Shown here: positions 36,629 through 44,681 of the stretch, piece by piece
Layout: each line of letters starts with the position of its first letter
Numbering within the stretch: position 1 is the first letter of the stretch
Virus record (IMG/VR): IMGVR_UViG_3300025135_000005
Span: 1 to 63,406 of that record
DNA: 63,406 nt
DNA from: a virus
Strand: one strand, 5' to 3'
Translations under genes and position numbers: made by a program
The notes under the pieces: model-generated
What the model saw: the letters and a program-made list of their open reading frames with translations, nothing else
Told to the model about the DNA's origin: nothing
Database searches by the model: none

Positions 36629-37750
36629 ATGCCAAACGTACCATATAAAAATATTACAAGCATAATTTCTGCAAGAAATGAGAATGCCACATTTACAACT
36701 ATACCAGGCTCTTATGGGCTTGGGTATAGCGCACTTACCTATACGCTGTGTGATAGAACAGACCTAACAAGTAAAGAGGCTAATTATTTTATTTCTTTTA
36801 AAATACCTCACACACAAGGTAATCTCTCTACGGGTTCTACATTATCTCTCCAGAATCCTCAACTCCAGCAGATGAATGTTGATAAAATGGTTATTTCACC
36901 AATTCCAAGAGAAGCGTATAATGAAATGATTGATGGGCGAAGTGTAACTTTTACAGTTCCTCAATTAAGTGGTTCATCTTATATGTCTGGTATAACAGTC
37001 GTATCATCTACTTATTCTGAGCTTACAAAGTCTCAAAATTCTACACTTCTTGGAAATAACATTGCATTCTTATTTTCAGATGACATCAACCTCCCAAGAA
37101 CTGGGACTACTACTGGTGGAGTGCCAAGTTTTTTCCCAAGAACAACCTGGAATGTAACTCCTTTTGTAAACAGACCACAGGCTCATGCCTACACTGACCT
37201 TCTGGCAGCAGACATCAATACCGACCAAAGGCCGTGGAGTGGAGTTAGTCTTGCAGTTCCAGTTTCAGAAAATTATCCAACAAACACCAATCAAGGATAT
37301 AATTATGACATTCCTGTGGGATATGTTTCTTTGGATAAAGGATTCTTGGTTTTGACTCACCCAGATATTGTTGATAATATTCCTTGGGACCAAGGCTTCC
37401 AATTGCATACAAATGTTGTCAACACAGGTTCAACATCTGCTACAACAAATGTTTATTTTGACAACATAGCATCTAAACTAACATTTAATGACATCAACAT
37501 TAACTTTAGAACTTCTGTAGTTTGTCTCGCTCTTCCAACTGAGTTTGTATTCTCTACGAATCCATCTTGGAATCTTGCCTTTAACATTCAAGAACTTGAC
37601 AGTGAAACTAATGGTTTTGACCCCGTTCAAGTGACAGAGATTGGTCTTTATAATAAAAATAGTGAATTAATTGCTGTCGCTAAGCTTGATAGGCCAGTTG
37701 AGAAAAATTACACAAACTTGATAACCTTCAACCTTGATATAGATGTATAA
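36629..37750 (+). CDS. fibre/collar-type virion protein
   Basis: 373 residues. The C-terminus (VTEIGLYNKNSELIAVAKLD, then ITFNLDIDV) is clearly related to the end of the 683-residue protein at 33512, and the pattern resembles tail-collar fibre proteins. The N-terminal part has a SALTYTLCDRTDLTSKEANY stretch that weakly echoes the LSDxxxNY element of its neighbours. It is the last gene of the plus-strand fibre set, followed by an endonuclease remnant and a terminator. Confidence 0.65.
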   Translation: MPNVPYKNITSIISARNENATFTTIPGSYGLGYSALTYTLCDRTDLTSKEANYFISFKIPHTQGNLSTGSTLSLQNPQLQQMNVDKMVISPIPREAYNEMIDGRSVTFTVPQLSGSSYMSGITVVSSTYSELTKSQNSTLLGNNIAFLFSDDINLPRTGTTTGGVPSFFPRTTWNVTPFVNRPQAHAYTDLLAADINTDQRPWSGVSLAVPVSENYPTNTNQGYNYDIPVGYVSLDKGFLVLTHPDIVDNIPWDQGFQLHTNVVNTGSTSATTNVYFDNIASKLTFNDININFRTSVVCLALPTEFVFSTNPSWNLAFNIQELDSETNGFDPVQVTEIGLYNKNSELIAVAKLDRPVEKNYTNLITFNLDIDV

Positions 37751-37771
37751 CGGATTGATTATCAGTTAGTT

Positions 37772-37936
37772 ATGACTGAAGTTTATAAAATAAAAAATAT
37801 GATTAATGGCAGGATTTATATAGGTTTTGCCATTAATTTTCCAAGACGCATAGGCGAGCATACAAATTTACTTAAGAGAAACAAACACCATTCAAAATAT
37901 TTACAGAACTCCTGGAATAAATATGGATTGGACTGA
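37772..37936 (+). pseudogene. GIY-YIG homing endonuclease remnant
   Basis: A 54-codon frame encodes the N-terminal half of a GIY-YIG domain: VYKIKNMINGRIYIGFAI, then RRIGEHTNLL and YLQNSWNKYGLD. The YIG-equivalent tyrosine and the conserved arginine region are present. The frame stops at TGA just where the second half of the domain, with its catalytic glutamate, should begin. No continuation is found in the other frames before the terminator. This is a truncated, probably inactive copy in the 291-base gap after the fibre genes. Confidence 0.75.
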
Positions 37937-37991
37937 GCTCCCCATCTTCAAAAGATATTTCAATAAATTTAGATAAAAACATAATTAGAAG

Positions 37992-38020
37992 AGCCCTTGA
38001 TATTAACAAGGGCTTTTTTT
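37992..38020 (+). terminator. rho-independent terminator
   Basis: AGCCCTTG and CAAGGGCT form an 8-bp stem with a 7-base loop, followed by seven T. It separates the virion genes from the DNA-metabolism genes. Confidence 0.92.
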
Positions 38021-38041
38021 ATATTTTATAAAAACAAAATT

Positions 38042-38581
38042 ATGATTCTTGCACTGGATGTATCTACAAGCTGTATTGGGTATGCTTTATTTAATGAGGC
38101 TGGCGATGAGCTTATGGAGCTTAACTATATAAAATTTAGAAGTAAAATTAGCTTATTTGAAAAGCGAGTTGAATTTATGAAACAAATTAAGTTTCTTGAG
38201 AATTCAGATATAAAACATATTGTAATTGAAGAACCTCTTAAGAAATTTAAGGGAAAATTCTCAAGCGCAGATACAATTGCTCTTTTAAATTTCTTTAACG
38301 GAATGATTAGTGGAACTGTTCATGAAATGTTTGGCATCGAACCTATACACTACAATGTTAACACAGCAAGAAAAGTGGCATTTCCTAATTTCAAACCCCT
38401 AAAAGACAGCGCTTCAAATAAGCATGCAATTTGGACTCTCGTTAGAGATAGAGAACCTCACATTGTTTGGAAATATGGACCAAAGACTGCAAAGCTTGTT
38501 GATGAAAATTATGACATGTGCGATTCATACGTTGTGGGATTATGCCACATTAACATAATGCAAGAGCAATTGGCTGATTAA
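38042..38581 (+). CDS. RuvC-like Holliday junction resolvase
   Basis: 179 residues from ATG 38042; an in-frame codon at 37997 lies inside the terminator and is rejected. The RNase H-like fold shows ILALDVSTSCIGYALF with the first catalytic Asp, HIVIEEPLKKF with the Glu, and a late CDSYVVGLCH with the final Asp. This arrangement is that of RuvC-type resolvases in phages. It would cleave branched DNA during recombination-dependent replication or before packaging. It leads the set with the primase and the Mre11-Rad50 fusion. Confidence 0.8.
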   Translation: MILALDVSTSCIGYALFNEAGDELMELNYIKFRSKISLFEKRVEFMKQIKFLENSDIKHIVIEEPLKKFKGKFSSADTIALLNFFNGMISGTVHEMFGIEPIHYNVNTARKVAFPNFKPLKDSASNKHAIWTLVRDREPHIVWKYGPKTAKLVDENYDMCDSYVVGLCHINIMQEQLAD

Positions 38582-38585
38582 ATTC

Positions 38586-38616
38586 TTGCTTTACTCACCA
38601 CAATGCCATATATTTG
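38586..38616 (+). promoter_or_regulatory. Bacteroidota-type promoter, TTG-N20-TATATTTG
   Basis: TTG at 38586-38588, exactly 20 bases, then TATATTTG at 38609-38616. This matches the Bacteroidota consensus (TAnnTTTG at -7, TTG near -33). It lies just ahead of the primase ATG at 38621, so the transcript would be leaderless or nearly so. Confidence 0.65.
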
Positions 38617-38620
38617 CATT

Positions 38621-39619
38621 ATGGATGGTAATAATGACTACATAATAGTTCAGACAGTTAGAGGATTTTTGGGGGAACCCAAGAGTGAGCATGACGCATT
38701 ATCCAAAAAACAATGGCAATTTAATTGTCCATCTCCTAAGTGTCGTCATGACATTGACAAATTCAATCTTGAGTACAATTCTGAAAAACACCTATTCAAA
38801 TGTTGGAAATGTGACTACCGAGGTTTTGTATATCAATTGGCTCAAGATTATGGCTCCACAACGGACTTGCAAAGAATACAGTCAATACTCCCCATAAATA
38901 AGGTTGATAGTCTTAGGAGTCAAGCTACAAGCAAACCAAAAGTTGACCATCACCTTGTAACCTGTAAGTTGCCAGAGGGATACCTTCCCCTCGGAATAAA
39001 CAGAAACACTCCATTATACAAACTCGCTTGGGATTATCTTGTCCATGAGAGAAAAGTTAGTCCGAGCTTTATTGACAAATATGAAATAGGGTACACAGAA
39101 GTTGGTCCAAGAAGATTTAGAATAATCATACCATCTAAAAATGCACTTGGAAAGATTAATTACTATGAGGCACGTTCTTATATTAAGGGCCCAAAAGTAA
39201 TTCCATACATTAAGCCTCCAGGAGAAGAAGTTCACAAGAACGATATTATATTCAATGAGTATTTTATAAACTGGGACCTTCCAGTTTTCCTTGTGGAAGG
39301 GGTGTTTGATATGTTTCGATTGCCAAATGCAATACCAGTTCTTGGAAAGGAGATTTCAGACTTATTAGTAAGTGAGTTGATGAAGCATAATTGCACTGTA
39401 ATAATATGCTTTGACCCAGATGCAATAGATAAAACAGTTGAGACATATACTAAGCTCTCTTCTTTAGGTTTGAATGTTTTTTTTGTAGATTTAAGAGACT
39501 ACGATAAAGATATTTCCAAGATTTATGAAGACCACGGAAAAGAGGAGGTTGTCAAAGCAACAAGGAATATAAAGAGGCTTGATTTGTCAATGCAAATTAG
39601 CAAAAACTTAAAAGAATAA
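38621..39619 (+). CDS. DNA primase with zinc ribbon and Toprim domain
   Basis: 332 residues from ATG 38621; an upstream in-frame ATG at 38603 lies inside the predicted promoter. The N-terminal zinc ribbon reads CPSPKCRHD, then CWKCDYRGF. The Toprim domain has the glutamate in FLVEGVFDMFRLPNAIP and the DxD in CFDPDAIDK. The protein is a short DnaG/gp61-like primase that would lay RNA primers for lagging-strand synthesis. No fused helicase domain is present. The gene is 4 bases from the Mre11-Rad50 gene. Confidence 0.88.
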   Translation: MDGNNDYIIVQTVRGFLGEPKSEHDALSKKQWQFNCPSPKCRHDIDKFNLEYNSEKHLFKCWKCDYRGFVYQLAQDYGSTTDLQRIQSILPINKVDSLRSQATSKPKVDHHLVTCKLPEGYLPLGINRNTPLYKLAWDYLVHERKVSPSFIDKYEIGYTEVGPRRFRIIIPSKNALGKINYYEARSYIKGPKVIPYIKPPGEEVHKNDIIFNEYFINWDLPVFLVEGVFDMFRLPNAIPVLGKEISDLLVSELMKHNCTVIICFDPDAIDKTVETYTKLSSLGLNVFFVDLRDYDKDISKIYEDHGKEEVVKATRNIKRLDLSMQISKNLKE

Positions 39620-39623
39620 TAAA

Positions 39624-42600
39624 ATGAAGATAGCTCACTTAGCAGACATCCAAATACGTTTTGGGTCAAGACACGATGAATACAGACAGGTTTTTGATAG
39701 ACTCTATGAAGACCTCAGGAAGCAGAAGCCAGATAGAATTTATTTGGCTGGAGACCTTGTGCATCATAAGATAAACATGTCTCCAGGTTCTTTTAATCTA
39801 TTGGCGGAGTTTTTAATAAATTTATCAAGAATTGCTCCGACTGATGTTATTCTTGGAAACCATGACCTTAATCTTCAGCAGCTTGAGCAGGGCGATGCTA
39901 TTTCGCCAATATTTTATCTTGCTAATTTAATTGAGGGAGGTGCTGAGAAAAAAGCGCATATTGTTACCAATGAAAACAAGTTAGATATAGACTATAGCCA
40001 AAACGCTGTCTATTATTATCCAGACAGTGGATTCTATAATATAAATGACGAACTTGTCTATGGCGTATATTCATGTAAGGATAATGAAATTCTAACTTTA
40101 GAAAAAAAGGAGCCAGGGAAAAAATATGTAGCGTTCTACCATGGAACTGTCTATGGCGCAAGGATGGATAATGGATATGAAGACAAGCGAGATAACCTAA
40201 TGCGCCTAAGCACATTCAGTAATTTTGACATGGTTATGCTTGGAGATATTCACGAATATCAGACATTTAGAGACGATGAAACAGTTGCTTATGCAGGGAG
40301 TTTAATACAGCAGAATTTCGGGGAGTCAATTGATAAGGGTTATCTTCTTTGGGATACCGATACCTGTGAGCACGAGAGAAAGTTTATTCTCAATGATTAT
40401 GGGTTTGCCAAAATTGACATAGCCAGAGGAGAGGATATTGAGGAGAGAGTTGATTTTGTCAAATTTAGTAGCAACAAAAAAAAGACAAAAATATATATCA
40501 TATGGGAGGATTATGAGGAAAACTACTCTGTTGAGAAAGAAAACCACATCAAGAGACTTATTAAAGATAAATATGGATGTGAAAGTGTTCGGGTCGAGTT
40601 TAAGGAGATAAGGAGAGAAATCTCAAGCGTTTCAGAAGATGATGAGACCCATCAATATACTTTCGAGGAGATATTCAAGGAATACATAAAAGAAGGAGAG
40701 TTCAACATTGAAGACGAGCTCATGAAGGAGCTCATCCAATTTTCAAGAGAAGTTGATACAGCGCTTGAGATTGATGAATCTCATTTGAATTATGTTGATG
40801 ACTGGGACTTGAATTCTATAGAAGTAAGCAATATACTCTCGTTTGACAAAAAGCCAATTATAATTGACTTTGACAAGATTACTGGGCTTACTGGTATCTT
40901 CGGAAAAAACTTCAATGGTAAATCAAATGTTGTAAAATCTATTGTATGGGGTCTATATGAAGAAATACTTGGTGGCAACCAAAGTAGTTCAAGGTATCTC
41001 GTAAATATTTATACAGATTCCGATACTGGGTATGTAATCTTAAATCTCACAATCAATGGAGAGAAATATAAGATTACAAGAAAGATTACAAGTAAGAAGG
41101 GGAAGAATACATTCAGCACCAGCTATCAAAAGTTAGTTCAAAAGTACAATGATGACGGTGAACTTGTTGGTGAAAATTGGGAAGATAAATTGTCTGATAG
41201 AAAAACTGGAGAACAAAAGGAGGTTAAGGAACTTGTTAAAGATGCAATCGGTATTTTTGATGATTTTACCAAAACTTCTTTGCAAGCTCAAGGAGGAAGT
41301 GGTGATTACATCAATCAATCACAACAGCCAAAAAACAATCTAATTAGTAGATTTCTTGGTCTTGAGACCTATAAGAATCGACATGATTATGCAAAAAAAT
41401 TCTTCAATGATGTTACCAGGAAGCAAAAGGACCTTGGCAACACAATTGAAATTGAAAATAAAATTATTGATATTGATAGTCAAATTTTAGAGAAGCAAAA
41501 AGAGCACGACTCTTTCAGGGAAGAGAAGAGTATTTCTGAGATTAAACAAAACGATGTTAATGATGAGATTATTGAACTTACAAGACAGCTTGAGAAGATT
41601 GAAGAATCTGGAATAACAAGTAAGCAAGCTGCTGAAGACCAAATAGCAATTCTTGAGAAGACAGCCTCAACCCTGGCAATAAATATTCAATCTGCAGAAG
41701 ATTGGTTATCTAAAAATTTTAAGAAAGAACTCCCATTTAGCGAGGGAGAGAGTTCTCAATCATTAAAAATAAAGCTTGACGCTGAAAACAATCAACTTCG
41801 AATGGTTGAGGCCAATCTTAAGGTTATTAATGACTTTATCACAAACAACCCTAAGAAGAAAGAAATTGCTGTTGATAAATTTCCAAAACAAATAGACGCT
41901 CTTAAAGAAAAGCTTACAGAATTAAATAATAAGCTCCCAACCTACCAAGGAAAGTGTTGTCCAACTTGTGGACATGTAGAACACACTGCAGACCCAGATA
42001 AGGAAGATGCTTGTTTGCATGATATTCAAATCACCAAGGATTTAATAGAATTCAAGGAAAAGGAAATTAAGAGTAATGATGAAATTGTGGTTCACAATAA
42101 AAAAATCGAAGATTACAAAGAAAAGATAGAAATCTCAAATCAATCTATTTCTGTAAAAAAAGAGTCGATAAAACTATTGGAGGATAAGATAAAGTTAATC
42201 GAGGGCTCTAAAGATATTATAGAACACAATAGTGAAGTTGATAGAAAAACCAAAGAGCTTAAATCTAATAAAGAAGATTTAGAGTCTACCAATAAGAAAA
42301 TTGAAGACCTCAATCAGAAGATTGTTAAGTTTGAAGAAAATAAAGACAAGATTAGGAAGAATACCGAAATTCAAGAAAAAATTGATGACAAGAGAGAGTT
42401 GCTAAAGACTTATAAATTATCCACATTCAACCTTGACAAAAATATTAATATAGCCTATGGAGAACTTAAGGTTCTTGAAAACAATAGGGGGAACTATGGA
42501 GAAAAACTTAAGGACATCAAGGATACTGAGAGATTATTTAAGAAATACTCAATATACCTACAAGCCGTTCATAGGGATGGTATTCCTGCTGCAATTATCA

Positions 42601-43070
42601 GAAGAAAACTCCCAATCATCAATAGTAAGATAAACTCTATTTTATCAGAGGTTGTTGAATTTAAGATTGAGCTTGAGATTTTGCCGAATGGAGATATTGT
42701 TGAGACATTCTTTTTTAGTGAAGATAAGTGTGATGCACTTCCTTTGGCTTCTGCATCTGGAAGTCAAAAGTTCATTGCGTCAATTGTAATTACAGAGGCG
42801 CTTCGATATATGAGCCGACTTACCAAGCCATCAATTAGAATTATTGATGAGGGATTCGGAACGCTTGACGATGAGCTTACAATGGGTGTTGTAAATATTT
42901 TGAACTACTTACGTAATAAGTATAAAAATGTTTTGATAATCACTCACAGGAATGAGATTAAAGATTTTGCGGACAGTATCATTGAAGTTGCTAAAGTAAC
43001 TGATGGCCTGGACAAAGAGGTTCTTGAGAACAATCCCAAAGCTGGATTATCTAAGATTACAATTACATAA
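39624..43070 (+). CDS. single-chain Mre11-Rad50 (gp47-gp46) fusion
   Basis: 1,148 residues. Residues 1 to about 400 are an Mre11/SbcD-type nuclease: LADIQI 6-11, AGDLVHHK 42-49, GNHD 78-81, FYHGT 171-175 and GDIH 207-210. Residues about 400-1148 are Rad50/SbcC: Walker A GKNFNGKS 427-434, long coiled coils around the zinc hook CPTC 779-782, signature ASGSQKF near 1044, and Walker B IIDEGFGTLDDE near 1073-1085. T4 encodes these as separate subunits, gp47 and gp46, that process DNA ends for recombination-dependent replication. The reading frame runs continuously through the junction. Motif I has Gln10 where family members have His. The gene overlaps the next by one base. Confidence 0.93.
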   Translation: MKIAHLADIQIRFGSRHDEYRQVFDRLYEDLRKQKPDRIYLAGDLVHHKINMSPGSFNLLAEFLINLSRIAPTDVILGNHDLNLQQLEQGDAISPIFYLANLIEGGAEKKAHIVTNENKLDIDYSQNAVYYYPDSGFYNINDELVYGVYSCKDNEILTLEKKEPGKKYVAFYHGTVYGARMDNGYEDKRDNLMRLSTFSNFDMVMLGDIHEYQTFRDDETVAYAGSLIQQNFGESIDKGYLLWDTDTCEHERKFILNDYGFAKIDIARGEDIEERVDFVKFSSNKKKTKIYIIWEDYEENYSVEKENHIKRLIKDKYGCESVRVEFKEIRREISSVSEDDETHQYTFEEIFKEYIKEGEFNIEDELMKELIQFSREVDTALEIDESHLNYVDDWDLNSIEVSNILSFDKKPIIIDFDKITGLTGIFGKNFNGKSNVVKSIVWGLYEEILGGNQSSSRYLVNIYTDSDTGYVILNLTINGEKYKITRKITSKKGKNTFSTSYQKLVQKYNDDGELVGENWEDKLSDRKTGEQKEVKELVKDAIGIFDDFTKTSLQAQGGSGDYINQSQQPKNNLISRFLGLETYKNRHDYAKKFFNDVTRKQKDLGNTIEIENKIIDIDSQILEKQKEHDSFREEKSISEIKQNDVNDEIIELTRQLEKIEESGITSKQAAEDQIAILEKTASTLAINIQSAEDWLSKNFKKELPFSEGESSQSLKIKLDAENNQLRMVEANLKVINDFITNNPKKKEIAVDKFPKQIDALKEKLTELNNKLPTYQGKCCPTCGHVEHTADPDKEDACLHDIQITKDLIEFKEKEIKSNDEIVVHNKKIEDYKEKIEISNQSISVKKESIKLLEDKIKLIEGSKDIIEHNSEVDRKTKELKSNKEDLESTNKKIEDLNQKIVKFEENKDKIRKNTEIQEKIDDKRELLKTYKLSTFNLDKNINIAYGELKVLENNRGNYGEKLKDIKDTERLFKKYSIYLQAVHRDGIPAAIIRRKLPIINSKINSILSEVVEFKIELEILPNGDIVETFFFSEDKCDALPLASASGSQKFIASIVITEALRYMSRLTKPSIRIIDEGFGTLDDELTMGVVNILNYLRNKYKNVLIITHRNEIKDFADSIIEVAKVTDGLDKEVLENNPKAGLSKITIT

Positions 43071-43588
43071 TGGCAAATAACGAGAATAAATTACAGAATT
43101 CAGAAAGGAGTATTGAGGAAATCGCCAGAGAGGCGATGGATGCAATTAAGAAATCTGAAATTGACGAGAGAAATCGTCAGGAGAGGGATTTTGCAGAGGA
43201 GGCTCAGGCCAGAGAAGCCGCACTTAAGGAGGAAGTAAATCAAAAGATAAAGAGGAAACTTAGGCGACTTGAGAAAGAGGAGTCTAAAAAGCCTGTGGAG
43301 GATTTTCAGGACCCTCGACTAATGGTTAATTGGAGCAATCCAGATAAGTCAGGAATAGTCTATGAAGGTCGCCACAATGACAAGTATACCTTTAGAATAA
43401 AAAGGGGGCTTAATTTATATCACCTTTATGTTGAAGATAAAAAGCTTATGGTTGATGCATGGCAAAGCTCAACATGTACATCCGTTGATTTATTTACACT
43501 AAAAGAGAAAGCGGATAAAATTTTAAAAGAGGCAATATCAAGAGAGGCTAAACTCAAAAAGAGTGAGGAGGCGAAGAAGGGTCTTTAG
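43070..43588 (+). CDS. coiled-coil hypothetical protein
   Basis: 172 residues, unrecognised. Residues 10-75 form a highly charged helix (EEAQAREAALKEEVNQKIKR). A small beta domain follows (YEGRHNDKYTFRIKRGLNLY, HLYVEDKKLM) and then a second charged helix. It is coupled to the Mre11-Rad50 gene by a one-base overlap, so an accessory role in recombination is possible. The 3' end overlaps the convergent gene by 35 bases. Confidence 0.65.
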   Translation: MANNENKLQNSERSIEEIAREAMDAIKKSEIDERNRQERDFAEEAQAREAALKEEVNQKIKRKLRRLEKEESKKPVEDFQDPRLMVNWSNPDKSGIVYEGRHNDKYTFRIKRGLNLYHLYVEDKKLMVDAWQSSTCTSVDLFTLKEKADKILKEAISREAKLKKSEEAKKGL

Positions 43589-43910
43589 GCTTCATTATAT
43601 CATGTTCCCTTGGAAACATTGTAAACCCTCTTTTTTTTCCTATTTTCTCAAGAGCTATTATTCCGATGCTGGAACCAGGAACCAACTGAAGTCCTATTAG
43701 AGCCAGTGCTTTGCCGACATCTATGCTCTGTTCTTTCAAGAATTTAACTTCCTCATCCGTTACCTGCTTTTCATCTCTAATTAATCTTGTTAGTATTTTT
43801 GCTGCAACAATAGTTTCTTTTGACTCTCTCTTGAAAGTCAATTTCACTTCAATTATTATGATGTATAGCTTTTTAGATTGCTTTTTAAACCAAATCTTGA
43901 TTTTCTTCAT
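43554..43910 (-). CDS. small basic protein, LETM1-like segment
   Basis: 118 residues from ATG 43910; a TTG two codons upstream is rejected. A basic N-terminus (MKKIKIWFKKQSKKL) precedes a helical domain with VTDEEVKFLKEQSIDVGKAL and a conserved-looking GSSIGIIALEKIGKKRGFTM. This pattern weakly resembles the ribosome-binding domain of LETM1-like proteins. The resemblance is by eye and the function is unknown. It follows the WYL-like gene by 16 bases on the minus strand. Confidence 0.55.
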   Translation of the reverse strand: MKKIKIWFKKQSKKLYIIIIEVKLTFKRESKETIVAAKILTRLIRDEKQVTDEEVKFLKEQSIDVGKALALIGLQLVPGSSIGIIALEKIGKKRGFTMFPREHDIMKPKDPSSPPHSF

Positions 43911-43926
43911 ATGCAATTATACGAAA

Positions 43927-44610
43927 TTATTTGAAGAAACTCCTAATATCTTTCTTCTTTTCTTGTATTGGCTGGTCAGAATAGCCCATTTGCTCAATAT
44001 CTCTATCCACTGGAGCCTGTTGCTGTGGCTGAGCTTGTGGCTGAGCTTGTGCGACTTGCTGCTTAGACTGAGCAATAAGCTGGTCTTGGTATTCTTTGGC
44101 AACCTTAGGGCTATATGTTACAATCTTAGTTGACATAGCCTTATCGTTTGGATTGTATCCAGGTATATTATTACTAAAGAACCTTCCAGTAAACCACATA
44201 GACTTTAAATTTTCAGTCTTAAAAAGCCTCCAGGCATTCATACCATCTTTCTCCGCCTCTATTTCCGCACTCCTAACTCCAGTTTCTCTTGCGGCCTTTT
44301 CTGATTGGCCAGTGATGTGAAGTCCTCTAATTACAGTGTTTCCTTTTTTATCGGTTCCCATTGCAACTGGGTGAATAATTCTATATTTTGTAACAGGCAT
44401 CTCATACTTATCATTCTTAGAGCGATAACCAATTCCAATTTCACGACCCTGTTCAACAGCTTGCTTCATAAGGTCGGTATTGAAGGGAACTCTCTCATTG
44501 CTCTTAGACATTATTTTGTTCTTTTCTTCAGCGGAAACTTCCAAAATAAGAGATTCGGATAATACTTCTCGAATTATTTTTCTGATATGTGCCTCTGTTA
44601 TATTTGCCAT
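43927..44610 (-). CDS. WYL-like domain protein with N-terminal helix tag
   Basis: 227 residues from ATG 44610; further in-frame upstream codons are less likely because a late-type motif lies just before this ATG. Residues 2-20 (ANITEAHIRKIIREVLSES) carry the shared helix motif. The middle (VTKYRIIHPVAMG, KKGNTVIRGLHITG, then WRLFKTENLKSMWFTG) resembles WYL-type beta domains that sense nucleic acid or ligands. A Gln/Ala/Pro linker and a short basic tail (KKKDIRSFFK) end the protein. No DNA-binding domain is fused. Role unknown. Confidence 0.6.
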   Translation of the reverse strand: MANITEAHIRKIIREVLSESLILEVSAEEKNKIMSKSNERVPFNTDLMKQAVEQGREIGIGYRSKNDKYEMPVTKYRIIHPVAMGTDKKGNTVIRGLHITGQSEKAARETGVRSAEIEAEKDGMNAWRLFKTENLKSMWFTGRFFSNNIPGYNPNDKAMSTKIVTYSPKVAKEYQDQLIAQSKQQVAQAQPQAQPQQQAPVDRDIEQMGYSDQPIQEKKKDIRSFFK

Positions 44611-44614
44611 TTTC

Positions 44615-44623
44615 AATAAATAT
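44615..44623 (-). promoter_or_regulatory. late-type motif, ATATTTATT (minus strand)
   Basis: Minus-strand variant 4 nt before the ATG at 44610. The close spacing lowers confidence. Confidence 0.35.
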
Positions 44624-44634
44624 CTTCTAAATTT

Positions 44635-44665
44635 TTGATTTTTAGGTTTTTTTTTCACATATTTA
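44635..44665 (+). promoter_or_regulatory. host-type promoter, TTG-N20-CATATTTA
   Basis: TTG at 44635-44637, 20 bases, then CATATTTA at 44658-44665, 16 nt before the GTG start at 44682. Two bases differ from the TAnnTTTG consensus. Confidence 0.4.
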
Positions 44666-44681
44666 GTAAAACTCATCAAAA

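Noticed and set aside
37997-38041. Upstream extension of the RuvC-like gene
   Set aside because: These 15 codons lie within the terminator hairpin and its T-run. The catalytic Asp strand starts directly at ATG 38042.
43554-44679. Longer versions of the two minus-strand genes starting at 43916 and 44679
   Set aside because: The first would need a TTG two codons before a good ATG. The second adds 23 codons upstream of a late-type motif and of the shared helix tag, which is N-terminal in most other proteins carrying it.
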